The position numbers and the translations under genes were made by a program. The notes beneath the pieces are model-generated. The model saw only the letters and a list, made by a program, of their open reading frames with translations. It searched no databases and was not told where the DNA came from. From positions 2,232,001 to 2,296,000 of the forward strand of contig JALGAS010000005.1 in assembly GCA_023078685.1 (NCBI GenBank): a stretch of 64,000 nucleotides of DNA, given 5' to 3'. This DNA comes from Neopestalotiopsis rosae. Its lineage: Eukaryota > Ascomycota > Sordariomycetes > Amphisphaeriales > Sporocadaceae. This document shows, piece by piece, positions 10,301 through 19,413 of the stretch; positions within the stretch are counted from its first letter, which is position 1; the number at the start of each line of letters is the position of its first letter.

Positions 10301-10336
10301 TAGTGATGCATCGATCCCCTGGATCAAGTTTGCCAT
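7310..10336 (-). CDS. Isochorismatase-like / AlkB dioxygenase / GST three-domain protein
   Basis: A single-exon gene for 1008 aa. Residues 20-235: isochorismatase-like cysteine-hydrolase fold, with the catalytic Asp in IIVDVQNDF (D26) and Lys in DMSFVKSYY (K156). The nucleophile position in VCGSLTNIGIMATA is Gly189 instead of Cys, so hydrolase activity is doubtful. Residues 240-480: disordered Ser/Pro/Asn-rich linker. Residues 490-720: AlkB-type Fe(II)/2-oxoglutarate dioxygenase with intact H597-S-D599, distal H672 and the 2OG-binding R695-x5-R701; such enzymes repair alkylated DNA or demethylate RNA/protein. Residues 752-955: GST-like domain (thioredoxin-like half plus helical half with IADFAFWPVLYDIVE). 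Residues 956-1008: basic Lys/Arg/Ser tail, possibly nuclear-targeting or nucleic-acid binding. The frame stays open upstream to 10690, but the Met at 10336 is preferred because the preceding residues look like untranslated sequence. Confidence 0.85.
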   Translation of the reverse strand: MANLIQGIDASLFPVLKTRKALIIVDVQNDFISEDGALHVAVPEGLTERLIRAVKGFRPYGDIVWIRSQYSQPRPPKNEQIITSDPSVVAASHRPSGSRGRKPASGGDQPPSRCPEAFLSGPAPGRPECVREQTFGAQFPAEIQQLIEKKDMSFVKSYYSAFQIPDLIQRLRMKFVSEVFVCGSLTNIGIMATAIDAGSHGLDIGIIEDCCSYRDKNRHTAALDRIQEMTGCEILSTDQILDRLKPKPKIPRMAAPIPNPTGRRYPVVYEGSSGATPDDGKSNQPSSSTASTSKPNDLAASMTKLSLANNQDDDLPPITFSRARTAVRGNPSRPVPDIGKRLNEQFKILGSMNASPNDDLNANSGDESPNEGPTKTAGTTQPQASARSRTLEKPAEGEQTILASTISSKEDNITMPLRNSAPNGSESDCPTPIAALPQVDTSAIKGVSEPEKAAHEQVALHNLTEENQQEETVNMAPIGTNAMSSEPLCEGDTRVLYNVLPQPLSEDVFEQVSKEVDWQRMSHQGGEVPRLVAVQGEVDAEGNIPVYRHPADESPPLRLWTSTVKRIRDEVEKKVGHPLNHALIQFYRDGNDYISEHSDKTLDIVRGSYIVNVSLGAERTMVLRTKRQPKAQGGTSPSQTPADASKRDVQRARLPHNSMCQMGLQTNMRWLHAIRQDKRLDRDKTEEELAYNGARISLTFRQIGTFLDQNQKMIWGQGAKAKNKAEAHAIVNGQSSEAIDMIKAFGRENQSTEFDWQAHYGPGFDVLHISAAPRLFTSSDPVANMRVQIMLAELGIDHAKGSSAPVSTDRGALQERRGTAEIPVKFVDNDEDKSAVQGDVAIMMYLDRFYSKTDEKDAPARGNVARTLTRFNEALNLGERRITAGHAELKRWLDPWEAYAGEADFIAGASIGIADFAFWPVLYDIVEGRWSLSYPNLESYFERIRSRETVIKVYGKDREGSNSPSRKQKSKKETSSPTRRSPVQASEESKRQNAGPRKQKKRSFDSGE

Positions 10337-11341
10337 TTTCCGCCGACAACCGAAGCAAGTCCCCGGCCAGTTCCAGTTCCAATTCGTGCCACCTCTATGC
10401 TCTGAACCACTGGCGAAAAGGTGGGTTATATCCAAAGGCCTATCGTGTAATGGATAGGAAACCGATAATTGATTCTGGCAGGAGCACAAAGTTGCATCGA
10501 GCCGCAGCTGAACGGGCATATGTCGCTTGCCAATGTTGTCAGTGCTCGCCAAGCTACTTAGCACCCCATCTAGATGAATCCTTCTGTGCAGGCGATGTGG
10601 ATCAATGCTGCTAAAATGAGAAAGACAGAAGAGAAGTGTCACTTCCAGCCAAAAATGAAAGAAGCACACTAGGTGAAGAAATGTATGCAAATGTAAGACT
10701 GAGGATGAAGATCAAGTTGCACAAGAGTGAGAGTTGACCAGGGGAAGCCGAACCTCCGCTGATGCGAGGGCAAGGATTCTCCTTCGTTATCGCTAACCGT
10801 TGAACTTTGCGGGAGCGCGCATCAACCATGCCACGTTCTTCTGGGGTCCAGCCGTCAGAAAGTTCATCCATGCTAAAGGATGCAACCTGTGTTATTTTTG
10901 TAGTATCCAACACGTTTCCTGTAATAGAAAATTCGTGCTCATCTACAAATCATTATTCCAAAGAAATAAGGGGTATACTCGAAAAAATGCCGATCAAGTA
11001 CAAGGCCCGTTTTGCTTTGCACACCTTAGTATACTCGGTCGCCAACAATTCATCTATAATCTGATGACCATCTATGATCATGCAAAGTGAACGCCCAGTC
11101 TGAATGTGTTCATCTCTACCCAGTCAAGCCAGTCTAGATCTATAACTAAGCCAAAGTCTACCATCTCATTTCTGATCTAATTCTCTAATGTTGTCGTGAT
11201 TGTATTGACAAGACAGAAGCTTGCCGCCACATCTCAAACCACCAACGTAGTAATTGAGTGGTGGGCGGCGCCGGGGTTGAACCTTGAAAAACGAAAAAAG
11301 TGCCCAGGTGATCATTATTAGCCTCCCAACCTTCAAGCTCT
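10337..11341. other. Intergenic, promoter side of the fusion gene
   Basis: About 1 kb between two minus-strand genes. On the minus strand, 10795-10915 encodes a coding-like peptide (SMDELSDGWTPEERGMVDAR) with no continuation I can splice; it may be a short upstream ORF of the fusion transcript or decayed sequence. The remainder is unremarkable. Confidence 0.35.
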
Positions 11342-12682
11342 TCAAACTTCTCCTTCGAGGGCATGGATCTTTGAAAGCAAGCCACTTAAGTCGTTCTCAA
11401 TTGAAACGAATGAGGGACGCGATGCAACGCTAGGGTTGGCACAAGCTGTGCGCAGTAACGCAAAACCATCCACCACCAGTGCCCAGGATTCCAACTCGCT
11501 GCGCTGGACCTCGATGAGATTCTTGACATCTTCCATCAAATGGGCAAAAGCAAGGACTTCGAGACCCTGGACGGCATAATCTCTGTAGATGGAAGCAGCG
11601 CCGAAATCGCCGAGGAGAGCATGGCCCACATCTTCGTATAGTATATTATGAGCATACATGTCGCCGTGAGAGATGCCTCGCGCATGCAGATGAGCAGCAG
11701 CTGAGGCAATGCCCTGGAGTATCCTCAAGCCTTGGTGCAGCGCCAACTTGGTAGTCGGCAAGAAACAATCACGAGTACAAGTCTCCATGGAAGGGGGCAA
11801 CCCCAGAGTCTTGTAGAGCGTGGGAATCAGTTGCATCAATAACCCCTTCCTCTCCGGATGCCCCAATATCTCTCCTAGCGGATCGATCAAATGGGGATGC
11901 GCACCAGCATCCATACATGCACGCATCTCGTCCATAGGCGTACCATCACTCGTAATGTCGCCTTTGAACAGCTTGACGGCCACGGCACGGGACTCGCCTA
12001 CACTCTTCCATTCGCCTCGATATATGGTACCCGAAGCACCTTCACCCAGAACTTCGCGCGTCTCCACGTCGGACCACGGGACTTTTGCTAGAGCCTGAGC
12101 AGCGCTGGCAGCCTCGGGCCGCTCAGACGAACATGGATTGCCCGCAAAAGACAGGAAGCCCAACTCGGGCATATCGAACAGCCAAGACGGTAGGTTTTCA
12201 ATACGGTTGGCAGATAGCCGCAGTAGTCCCAGCTTCTGGCACGATGCCATCTCAGCAGGGAGCTCACGGAGCTGATTGCCGGAAAGCATGCATTTCTGCA
12301 GGCGGGAACATTTGCCTATACTCCTGGGTAGAGACTCGATCTTGTTGCCCGTCAGGATAAGCCATCGAAGTCGAGACGGGAGTGCGTTCTCGGGAATCTC
12401 TCTTATCTGATTCGAACGGAATGCAACCATTTCGAGCTCAGGGCAGGCAGCCAGTTCCTTGGGAAACACCTCGAACTTGCAATTGGAGAAGAAGGCAATC
12501 TTCAAGTTCTTGAACTGGACAAATATGTCAGGCAAGCTAGCCAGACCTGTCCCTGAGAGGTCGAGGTGCTTGAGGGTTTGTGCATGGTCAAGAATTTGGG
12601 TTGGAAACCTGTCGAGAGGGACCGATAGCTTGAACTTCTCGATCGCAGATTCCTGGTCTGGGGAATTGATGAGCTCGCCCAT
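11342..12682 (-). CDS. Leucine-rich-repeat protein kinase, intronless, bacterial style
   Basis: An uninterrupted 446-codon gene. Residues 20-185 carry about seven LRRs of the LxxLxLxxNxIxxLP type (for example LRWLILTGNKIESLP, LGLLRLSANRIENLP). Residues 205-445 form a compact protein kinase: glycine loop GEGASGTIY (213-221), ATP-anchoring K237 in AVAVKLF, catalytic loop HGDMYAHNIL (D341, N346) with HGD replacing the usual HRD, and metal-binding DFG at 359-361 in LLGDFGAAS. All catalytic residues are therefore present, but the activation segment is short and no transmembrane helix or signal peptide is seen, so it should be a cytosolic Ser/Thr kinase. The LRR-then-kinase order with HGDxYAHN and LLGDFGAAS matches kinases I associate with proteobacteria, which together with the lack of introns suggests acquisition by transfer. 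Substrate unknown. Confidence 0.88.
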   Translation of the reverse strand: MGELINSPDQESAIEKFKLSVPLDRFPTQILDHAQTLKHLDLSGTGLASLPDIFVQFKNLKIAFFSNCKFEVFPKELAACPELEMVAFRSNQIREIPENALPSRLRWLILTGNKIESLPRSIGKCSRLQKCMLSGNQLRELPAEMASCQKLGLLRLSANRIENLPSWLFDMPELGFLSFAGNPCSSERPEAASAAQALAKVPWSDVETREVLGEGASGTIYRGEWKSVGESRAVAVKLFKGDITSDGTPMDEMRACMDAGAHPHLIDPLGEILGHPERKGLLMQLIPTLYKTLGLPPSMETCTRDCFLPTTKLALHQGLRILQGIASAAAHLHARGISHGDMYAHNILYEDVGHALLGDFGAASIYRDYAVQGLEVLAFAHLMEDVKNLIEVQRSELESWALVVDGFALLRTACANPSVASRPSFVSIENDLSGLLSKIHALEGEV

Positions 12683-13836
12683 TGCGGCGACAAAAGGACT
12701 ATGACTAGAATAGACAATAAAGAATGTGATGGTGTAATTCTGGGCCCAGGAATATCCAAGTCAAAAGTGACAGGTCCTGGCTACTGGGGTTCGTCCGAAG
12801 AGGACGACTTGAGACAGCCAGCTCACCGACAAGATAGCGAAGTGCCACACACTAGTCTATCAATCCGTAATTGCTTATTGAGTCAGTGGTAAGTACTACG
12901 CACATCAAGTGGAATGAGGTCGGACGGAAAGACTAGAAGCCTCTGAAAAACTGGGAATAAGAAGAAGCATAGCTGAACACTATAGGAACCCGCAAACGGA
13001 GATGGATATGGCTCTGATAGCGATTGGATACTGTGGCAGCCGCCAATATGTGTCGCTATACCGGCTCTAACAGCATTTAGCTGACGATCACCAATAAAAG
13101 CATGGAAAGTGGAAAATTGATTTTGGAACTATTTGAGAAAATCCCAAGTTACAAGTTTTTTATGTGACTGCTAAAATGAGTAGTACCAAAAGAAGCTATT
13201 CAAAGTCACCAGAGACATACGGGAGGTATCGTTGGAGTTGAACCATACATCAATGGACAGGCCTGCCAATGAATTCTCTTCTGATAAAGGTCCCCGAATT
13301 TTTTGGACTGTTGCGAGCTTCTAGCGTGGATTCAGACGCGCCAGCCCGCTGGACCCCTGTAGCCAGTCTTGCCAGTCTCGCCCAGTTAGCGACGCCCCGC
13401 ACAGTCCATCTGGCCAAAGCTCGCTTGAATGCTTCCATTCCTTCCAGGTTACGTCGGCGGAAACCTCCATCTTGTCCCCGATCAATAATTTACACTCCTC
13501 TGCAAAGCCTCGTCTGGGCGCCTCTTCCACAGCGTCGTCGATCCAAATCCCGCGCGCCTCGTGTCACGGCCAGATAAACATAATTCCGACGATTACCACT
13601 CTGCGCGACGCGCCTTCCGGAGATTTCCTCTCGCCGAACAAACACGACGCCAGCCAGCCAGTCGCGCATTTGCAGCTTCGTCCAAGAAGAGCTCACCTTA
13701 CTCGCAAACAACCTTCAAAACACTGCGCTCAGTCCCGACTTGCCAAATATTACAGCAACTTGCCTGATAGACACCTAGCTTCTGCGCGTCCAAACATTCG
13801 TGTCCATCTTCTACCGCCGCCCGAAACCTGACGGCC
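12683..13836. promoter_or_regulatory. Divergent promoter region, LRR kinase and taf8
   Basis: 1.15 kb between divergent genes. The 450 bp before taf8 is C-rich on the + strand, typical of fungal promoters and 5' UTRs. No conserved protein or RNA gene is visible. Confidence 0.35.
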
Positions 13837-14875
13837 ATGGACTCCCCCAAACCTGGCCAGAAGCGCTCTTCGTCGCGTGACGGTTCCGATGAAAAGTTCG
13901 GGCTACCGAACAAGAAGTTACGGACTGCTACACCTGAATCGGACAAGAAAGTTGTCGTTGCGGTGGCTGCGAAAGGTTCTGGCGATAGCGGGAATGCGAC
14001 ATCGGCGGAGAGGTTGAACGTCCCTAGTGAGGCCAACTTTGCGCGCGAGGGCCTTCAAAGATCAATCGTATTGGCACTTCAGCATGTCGGCTTCGACTCT
14101 GCGTCGCAGGAAGCTTTAGAAAGTCTGACATCGGCAACGGAGATGTGTGAGTAAAGCCTGAACTAGGAAGGTCGTGCCCACAGGAACTGACTCTGTAACA
14201 GATATGGCAACATTCACCGAACACATCAAGCGCTTAGCAGAATCTGCCCGGAGAGAACAACCTGTTCCAACTGACTTTGACCATATGTTGCGCAAACATA
14301 ATGTTCCCCTCTCTTCGCTCAAGCCACATCTGAAGAATCCCGTGGATAAGAAGAAGCTCGAACCTACCTACTACGATCCACTCCCAATCACTCCACAGAC
14401 TGACTACTTCCGGCAAACTTCCACCCAATGGCTTGGTGAAGAACTTGATGGCAACGCAGAAAAGAAGGACAAACCATGGATACCTGCCGGACTACCAGAT
14501 TTCCCGAGCAAGCACACCTACAAGTTCACTCCAAAGGAAACAGTGGCAGTCGATCCAGCACAAAAACGCACCGAGGCTTTGGCAGCTGCCCAGAAGGGCG
14601 AGAAGGCTCTCCGGACAATCAATCGCGCTACAAAGATGAGCCAGCAGAAGGAGCTCAAGGATTTGGCGCAGAGAAATGCTATGAGCAAGGGGCGATACAA
14701 TGCTTGGGAAGGAATGATGAAGTCTATGATGTCCGACCGCGGAGGCTCCTCGCGCGACCGACAGGAACTCGCAGATTATAGTGTGACTGTGGATTCCTCT
14801 GTACGGTTCAGGCGTAGAGAGGTTCCTCGGGTGAGCAACAGGTTGCCGCTTGGTGTAATTCCAAGCAAAGGCTAA
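13837..14875 (+). CDS. taf8: TFIID subunit TAF8
   Basis: Two exons, 13837-14146 and 14202-14875, encode 327 aa. After a Ser/Lys-rich start with a nuclear-localisation-like KKLR, residues 65-130 form a histone fold (bromodomain-associated type): REGLQRSIVLALQHVGFDS.. SATEMYMATFTEHIKRLAES. The fold is completed only by splicing at codon Y104. Residues 205-250 carry the TAF8 C-terminal motif IPAGLPDFPSKHTYKFTPKE, then a helical AQKRTEALAAAQKGEKALR stretch. TAF8 pairs with TAF10 in the TFIID general transcription factor. The 3' end is ambiguous: a possible terminal intron 14830-14887 (gtgagc..tcaag, with gctaat branch) would replace the last 15 residues by ENRGRVNR and end near 14912. Confidence 0.85.
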
Positions 14876-15910
14876 TGTTGATCAAGGAGAACCGCGGACG
14901 AGTCAACCGGTGATCGAGGCAGGTACAAGGACGGATTCTCGAATAAGCGTTCTCGAGCAGCGATGGCGCCGATACAGATTTGAGGAGAAGCAGTCTGTCC
15001 CAGGACGCACCAGACCTGGAGGATATCCTACCGTTGGCAAGGATACTGAAATGAAGACTTGGAGCATGATCTGGGCTTCACGGTGTACCTCACCAAAGGT
15101 AAAAAAACATTGAGAAAGGGAAAGCATCTACAGGCGGAAGCTCTGGCAGAGCACGATGGTAGCATTTACATTGGAGTTTTGTGTTTTATATTTGAGATAC
15201 CCCAAATGTTCTCACATCGGGCAGAGCATGAATTACGAGCGAGTAATGGATTCTTTTGATACATCTGATTTGTGTCCCAGACGCAGAAGAACGAAGAGGC
15301 AGGCACTTATTTTCATTGCTGGACAGCACTGTTTTGGTCGACTCGAGTTGAATTCTAGTGCTGTGAACTTATGCTAAAGTGTGCATCTATACGTCCATGG
15401 GAACTGCATTCAATAGTGCATAATGCTGAAAATACCTGCGCACATCCGATCGAGCAGGCATAAGACACTAGACTGAGAGGATGGAGTTTACTTGGTAGTT
15501 ATCTTCATCCGTGACAAGGAGAGCAGTGGACTTATGTAACCTCATTGTGCATTAGCCAGTTACATTTGTGATTGACTACCTGCACCAGGTGCTGAATGCA
15601 CAAGTGAAGCTCCTGCCAGCTGGGCGGTATGGAAGCTCCCAGCTGCACGTCGTCCCCGCTTTGATCTCATATTCCATTGGTTGCTGCCCCGCGAGGCTGA
15701 TCGCCGGCCGCACACCCCTGCACTCCCCATCAAAAGTAGCTGATTTTTTGACCCTAAACCGAACCACACAAAAATTCTCGGAATTTCTCAAGCTTGCCAG
15801 CCTGAGAGACCCGACGGTGATTGACAAGCAGCCGCAACAAAACGAATCTTCACCACCCATCCCCCAATTCAGGTTCTCGTGTAGAAGCAGACTTGAAGCA
15901 CATCCCGACA
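14876..15910. other. Intergenic between taf8 and cpc-2
   Basis: About 1 kb holding the taf8 3' UTR and cpc-2 promoter. The telobox at 15751-15760 is described separately; no gene is visible. Confidence 0.4.
15751..15760 (+). promoter_or_regulatory. Telobox-like ACCCTAAACC motif upstream of cpc-2
   Basis: ACCCTAAACC lies 151-160 bp before the RACK1 start codon. AACCCTAA/telobox-type sites bound by Tbf1-like factors are known in promoters of ribosomal-protein genes in many ascomycetes, and RACK1 is a stoichiometric 40S-associated protein. Function here is inferred. Confidence 0.4.
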
Positions 15911-17420
15911 ATGGCTGAGCAGCTGATTCTGAAGGGTACCCTCGAGGGCCACGTAAGTTTGCGACCCGACCTAGCGATCCAAATCGTCATCCAATTCATC
16001 GCTGCCGCTACTGCTTGTGGGAGAATCGACGATGCGCCTCCGATGCATGAAACCAACAATCAACTACAGCAAGAACGGCAGCGACGATTTTGGTGGACGA
16101 GAAAATTTTGTGGACGGATTAGCTAACATAATTTTTACAGAATGGCTGGGTCACCAGCTTGGCTACCTCTCTGGAGAAGTACGACGACCTCGAAAACGAA
16201 TGATATGGATGTTTTGCAGGAAACTAACTCTCGACCAGCCCCAACATGCTCCTGTCCGCTTCCCGCGACAAGACCCTGATCATCTGGAACCTTACCCGCG
16301 ACGAGTCGCAGTACGGTTACCCCAAGCGATCTCTCCACGGTCACTCCCACATCGTCTCCGACTGTGTACGTTCATTCGCATCCTCGGTGGAAAATTGGAG
16401 GTGAAATGGGATTTGGTAAAGGAACGACCAGCTGACGGGGCTATTTTGTTCAGGTTATCTCCTCCGACGGTGCCTACGCTCTGTCCGCTTCGTGGGACAA
16501 GACCCTCCGCCTCTGGGAGCTCGCCACTGGCACCACCACCCGCCGCTTCGTTGGCCACACCAACGACGTTCTGTCCGTCTCCTTCTCGGCCGACAACCGC
16601 CAGATCGTCTCCGGCTCGCGTGACCGCACCATCAAGCTGTGGAACACCCTCGGTGACTGCAAGTACACCATCACCGACAAGGGCCACACCGAGTGGGTTT
16701 CCTGCGTCCGCTTCAGCCCCAACCCCCAGAACCCCGTCATTGTCTCCAGCTCTTGGGACAAGCTCGTCAAGGTAAGGAATAATCCCCGACCCCGAGGGAA
16801 GAAAGAGATCCACGGCCGCGACTCGTTTTACATGATGCTATGCAAAAAAAAGTATTTGCTACTTCAGAGCTTGCTTCGGCTTGCCATGAGACAACCATTC
16901 ACCAATTGCCCTGACTTTTCGAGCGCAAAATCTCTTTCTTTCCTCGAGGACTGCAGAATTGATTCATAAATCCATGATACTAATTCTGTTATAGGTCTGG
17001 GAGCTCTCCACCTGCAAGCTGCAGACCGACCACATTGGCCACACCGGCTACATCAACACTGTCACCATCTCCCCCGATGGTTCCCTGTGCGCCTCCGGTG
17101 GCAAGGACGGTACCACCATGCTGTGGGACCTCAACGAGTCCAAGCACCTCTACTCTCTTAACGCCGGTGACGAGATCCACGCTCTTGTCTTCTCCCCCAA
17201 CCGCTACTGGCTCTGCGCTGCCACCGCCAGCAACATCATCATCTTCGACCTCGAGAAGAAGAGCAAGGTCGACGAGCTCATTGTCGAGTTCGCCGCTGTC
17301 GGCAAGAAGAGCCGCCAGCCCGAGCCCATCTCCCTGGCTTGGTCCGCTGATGGCCAGACTCTGTTCGCTGGTTACACCGACAACATCATCCGTGCTTGGG
17401 GTGTCATGTCGAGGGCATAG
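15911..17420 (+). CDS. cpc-2: RACK1 ortholog, seven-WD40 ribosome-associated scaffold (cpc-2/Asc1)
   Basis: Five exons: 15911-15952, 16141-16178, 16239-16365, 16454-16771, 16995-17420; 316 aa. The product is a seven-bladed WD40 propeller with repeats ending in ..[54 protein letters not shown] and NIIRAWGV, length as in all RACK1 proteins. It begins [20 protein letters not shown] and ends [20 protein letters not shown]1 sits on the 40S head and links translation to kinase signalling; in Neurospora cpc-2 is needed for cross-pathway amino-acid control, and in yeast Asc1 modulates Gcn4. Codon use is strongly biased to C-ending codons, unlike most neighbours, as expected for a highly expressed gene. 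Intron 4 is unusually long (223 nt) and houses a snoRNA. Confidence 0.97.
16826..16920 (+). ncRNA. Intronic C/D-box snoRNA, U24 (snR24) type
   Basis: Within intron 4 of cpc-2. C box ATGATGC at 16832-16838 (one mismatch to RUGAUGA), D' box-like CAGA at 16865-16868, C' box ATGAGAC at 16886-16892 and D box CTGA at 16911-16914. A short terminal stem can form between CTCG just upstream of the C box (16822-16825) and CGAG just after the D box (16919-16922). The stretch TATTTGCTACTTCAGA before and over D' resembles the guide of U24. In budding yeast U24 is encoded in an intron of ASC1, the same host gene, so host and sequence agree. It would guide 2'-O-methylation of large-subunit rRNA. Exact ends are approximate. 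Confidence 0.72.
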
Positions 17421-18712
17421 TAAACTCTCGGGAGGAAAACCCGGGGGTTTGTCGGTCATTGACTGGGCGTAAGGGATGGGCTTCATCATTGTCATTTGGT
17501 CAATCAATTTCTCAGGGGAATGCCAATCATACACGTTTCTACGCGCATCTAACGTGCCATGGTTGACGACAAAAAGGAAAGATGGTTAGCATTGTTGCGG
17601 GTAGAGATCATGCTGCTATGCTAATAAGACACGTTCACGAGAAACAAAAACAAAAGTCGTCTCGTGTGTTTTAGCTCCGCCATTGTGAAGACAAAAAAAC
17701 ATCAGTAAACACTTTGATCAGTCCTCCTTGCCCATGTGAACTGGAAAGTCTTGCAGTAAGAAGAGTGACGAATATCTGTGTATGATTTAATTTTTGACGC
17801 TCGTTCGAGCACTCATTCCCGGAAAGGGCTCACCTAGAGGTATGAGTTACCAGTTTACGGTCCTGGGATCGAATCTGGTCCGCAACATGAGGGTAAGATA
17901 CATCACTGCTACTCAGTGAACGAGAGCACTCACCGTGACAGATGGGCTAATTGAGGCAGTGGTTTAATCAAAGGTGGAGGTTATCACTTTATGCACCATC
18001 TAATTGTGCTGGCTCCGGGAGGGTGGAATCCTCGGGCATGCTTAGTTTCGCTCGTCTTGTCCAACAAATATTTGTGTGATGCCAACTCAATTGACTAATG
18101 TCTATTTCTGGAGCCTTCACGTAGGTTGTACCAGAGCTTCTTCTGAGTGACCAACAGAACATCGGTAAATTTGGATTACATGACATGATGAGGTCAACTG
18201 AATGCGCAAGATGGGGCAAAGCAATTTCGAAAAGAAGACGAACTCCTTGAGATTGGAAGGCGGGTGACCATTTTCGTAAATTGGACAAGTCCATCTGTGT
18301 TAGTAGCTACTGGGGCACGTCTGATTCGTTGATGCGAGCAGTGGACCATGCTCGGATTCGTTTTGTCGTTTTCCAACAAAAGAGAGTATAGCAACGTGGA
18401 TGATACAAGGCACTTGACCCAAACGCGCAGGGCTGTGGCATGTCCACTTCATGTCAATACTTTCGTACCAGATAAAACACTATTCAAGACGTTTAATGGA
18501 TTTGTATATGAAAGTAAAGTCAGGGAATGGAGAAATGAATGGAGAATTCAAATTGTCAGAGCTCGGAAAACAAGTTGTTATACTTTACTTTTATTAACGG
18601 CCTTTTGATATTCAAATTGGCACCATATTTCTTATTGGTAGAGTACTGGTTCCATGCCTGATTCTATTACAACAGCCGTTCAGATAATCCGCCCTTACTA
18701 GTACATGCAGAT
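17421..18712. other. Intergenic after cpc-2
   Basis: About 1.3 kb. A short segment near 17830-17885 has a B-box match (GATCGAATC) and a D-arm-like CTCA..TGAG but no acceptor stem; see findings. No protein gene is evident. Confidence 0.4.
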
Positions 18713-19413
18713 TTACAGCATGGCAACTCCGACACAAGCACCAATGAGCAAAGCCATGGGACCAGCAGTAGCCATAGAGCCAGCAGCGGTGGAAACGTTG
18801 CTGGCCGACGCGGCCGTGCTGCTCGACGAGGAGGCCGTCGACATTGAGGACTTGCCGCTCGATGTGGTAGTTGCAAGGGTGGCTGCCGAGGTGATGGTGC
18901 CCACGGTACCAGAGAGAGCCGTCACGTCTCCGGTGATGGTAGGGAGCCCCGAAGCATCAGTAGTGACAGTGGCGTCCGTTGTTGCTACACTTGTGGCCGT
19001 CGCCGTCGTCGTGACTGACTCCTCCGTAGACCCAGCGGCTGCAGCAGTGGATGATGGAGTCGCGTCACTTCCAAAGCCCGGGAGGTATGAAGGGGTGTAC
19101 GACGCCGTGCCCGCATATGCGGCGCATCCGGGCACTGTGGTTTTGGGCGGAGCTCGGCCGCCACCTGATAACCATGTCAACAAAAATTGAGGGACGTAGA
19201 CCAAGTAAGATCTCGAGTGGTCTTTTCTGGTGGAATAGGCTTACCGCAGTCAAGATACTGGCAAATCTCACCCGTGTCTGGGACGTACCAGATCAAGCTG
19301 GCACCACCGTACGCGACCGTCTCTGACGAGACGCAGCCTGCGTAGTCCGTCTTTGCCGAGATGGGAGCGACGAGTAAAGCCGCAGCAACGGCTACAGTTG
19401 ACCGGATGAACAT
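18713..19413 (-). CDS. GPI-anchored cell-wall/secreted protein
   Basis: Exons 19245-19413 and 18713-19164, intron of 80 nt (gtaagc..tcag); 206 aa. Residues 1-20 (MFIRSTVAVAAALLVAPISA) form a secretion signal. Residues 21-85 are a small domain with four or more cysteines (YAGCVSSETVAYGG.. EICQYLDCGGGRAPPKTTVPGC), recognisable from a fungal family often labelled 'siderophore biosynthesis' or 'GPI-anchored wall protein' without functional proof. Residues 95-185 are Ser/Thr/Ala-rich and probably O-glycosylated. The last 20 residues (SMATAGPMALLIGACVGVAM) are a hydrophobic GPI-attachment tail. It should sit on the plasma membrane or in the wall. The C-terminal half is compositionally biased, so function follows only from the N-terminal module, which is uncharacterised. 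Confidence 0.82.

Noticed and set aside
10337..10690. N-terminal extension of the fusion protein by 118 residues
   Set aside because: The extension looks random, and the Met at 10336 directly precedes the conserved isochorismatase-like fold.
16017..16775. 252-codon open frame on the + strand and 173-codon frame on the minus strand over cpc-2
   Set aside because: Both are shadows of RACK1 exons created by C-rich third positions; the WD40 frame is unambiguous.
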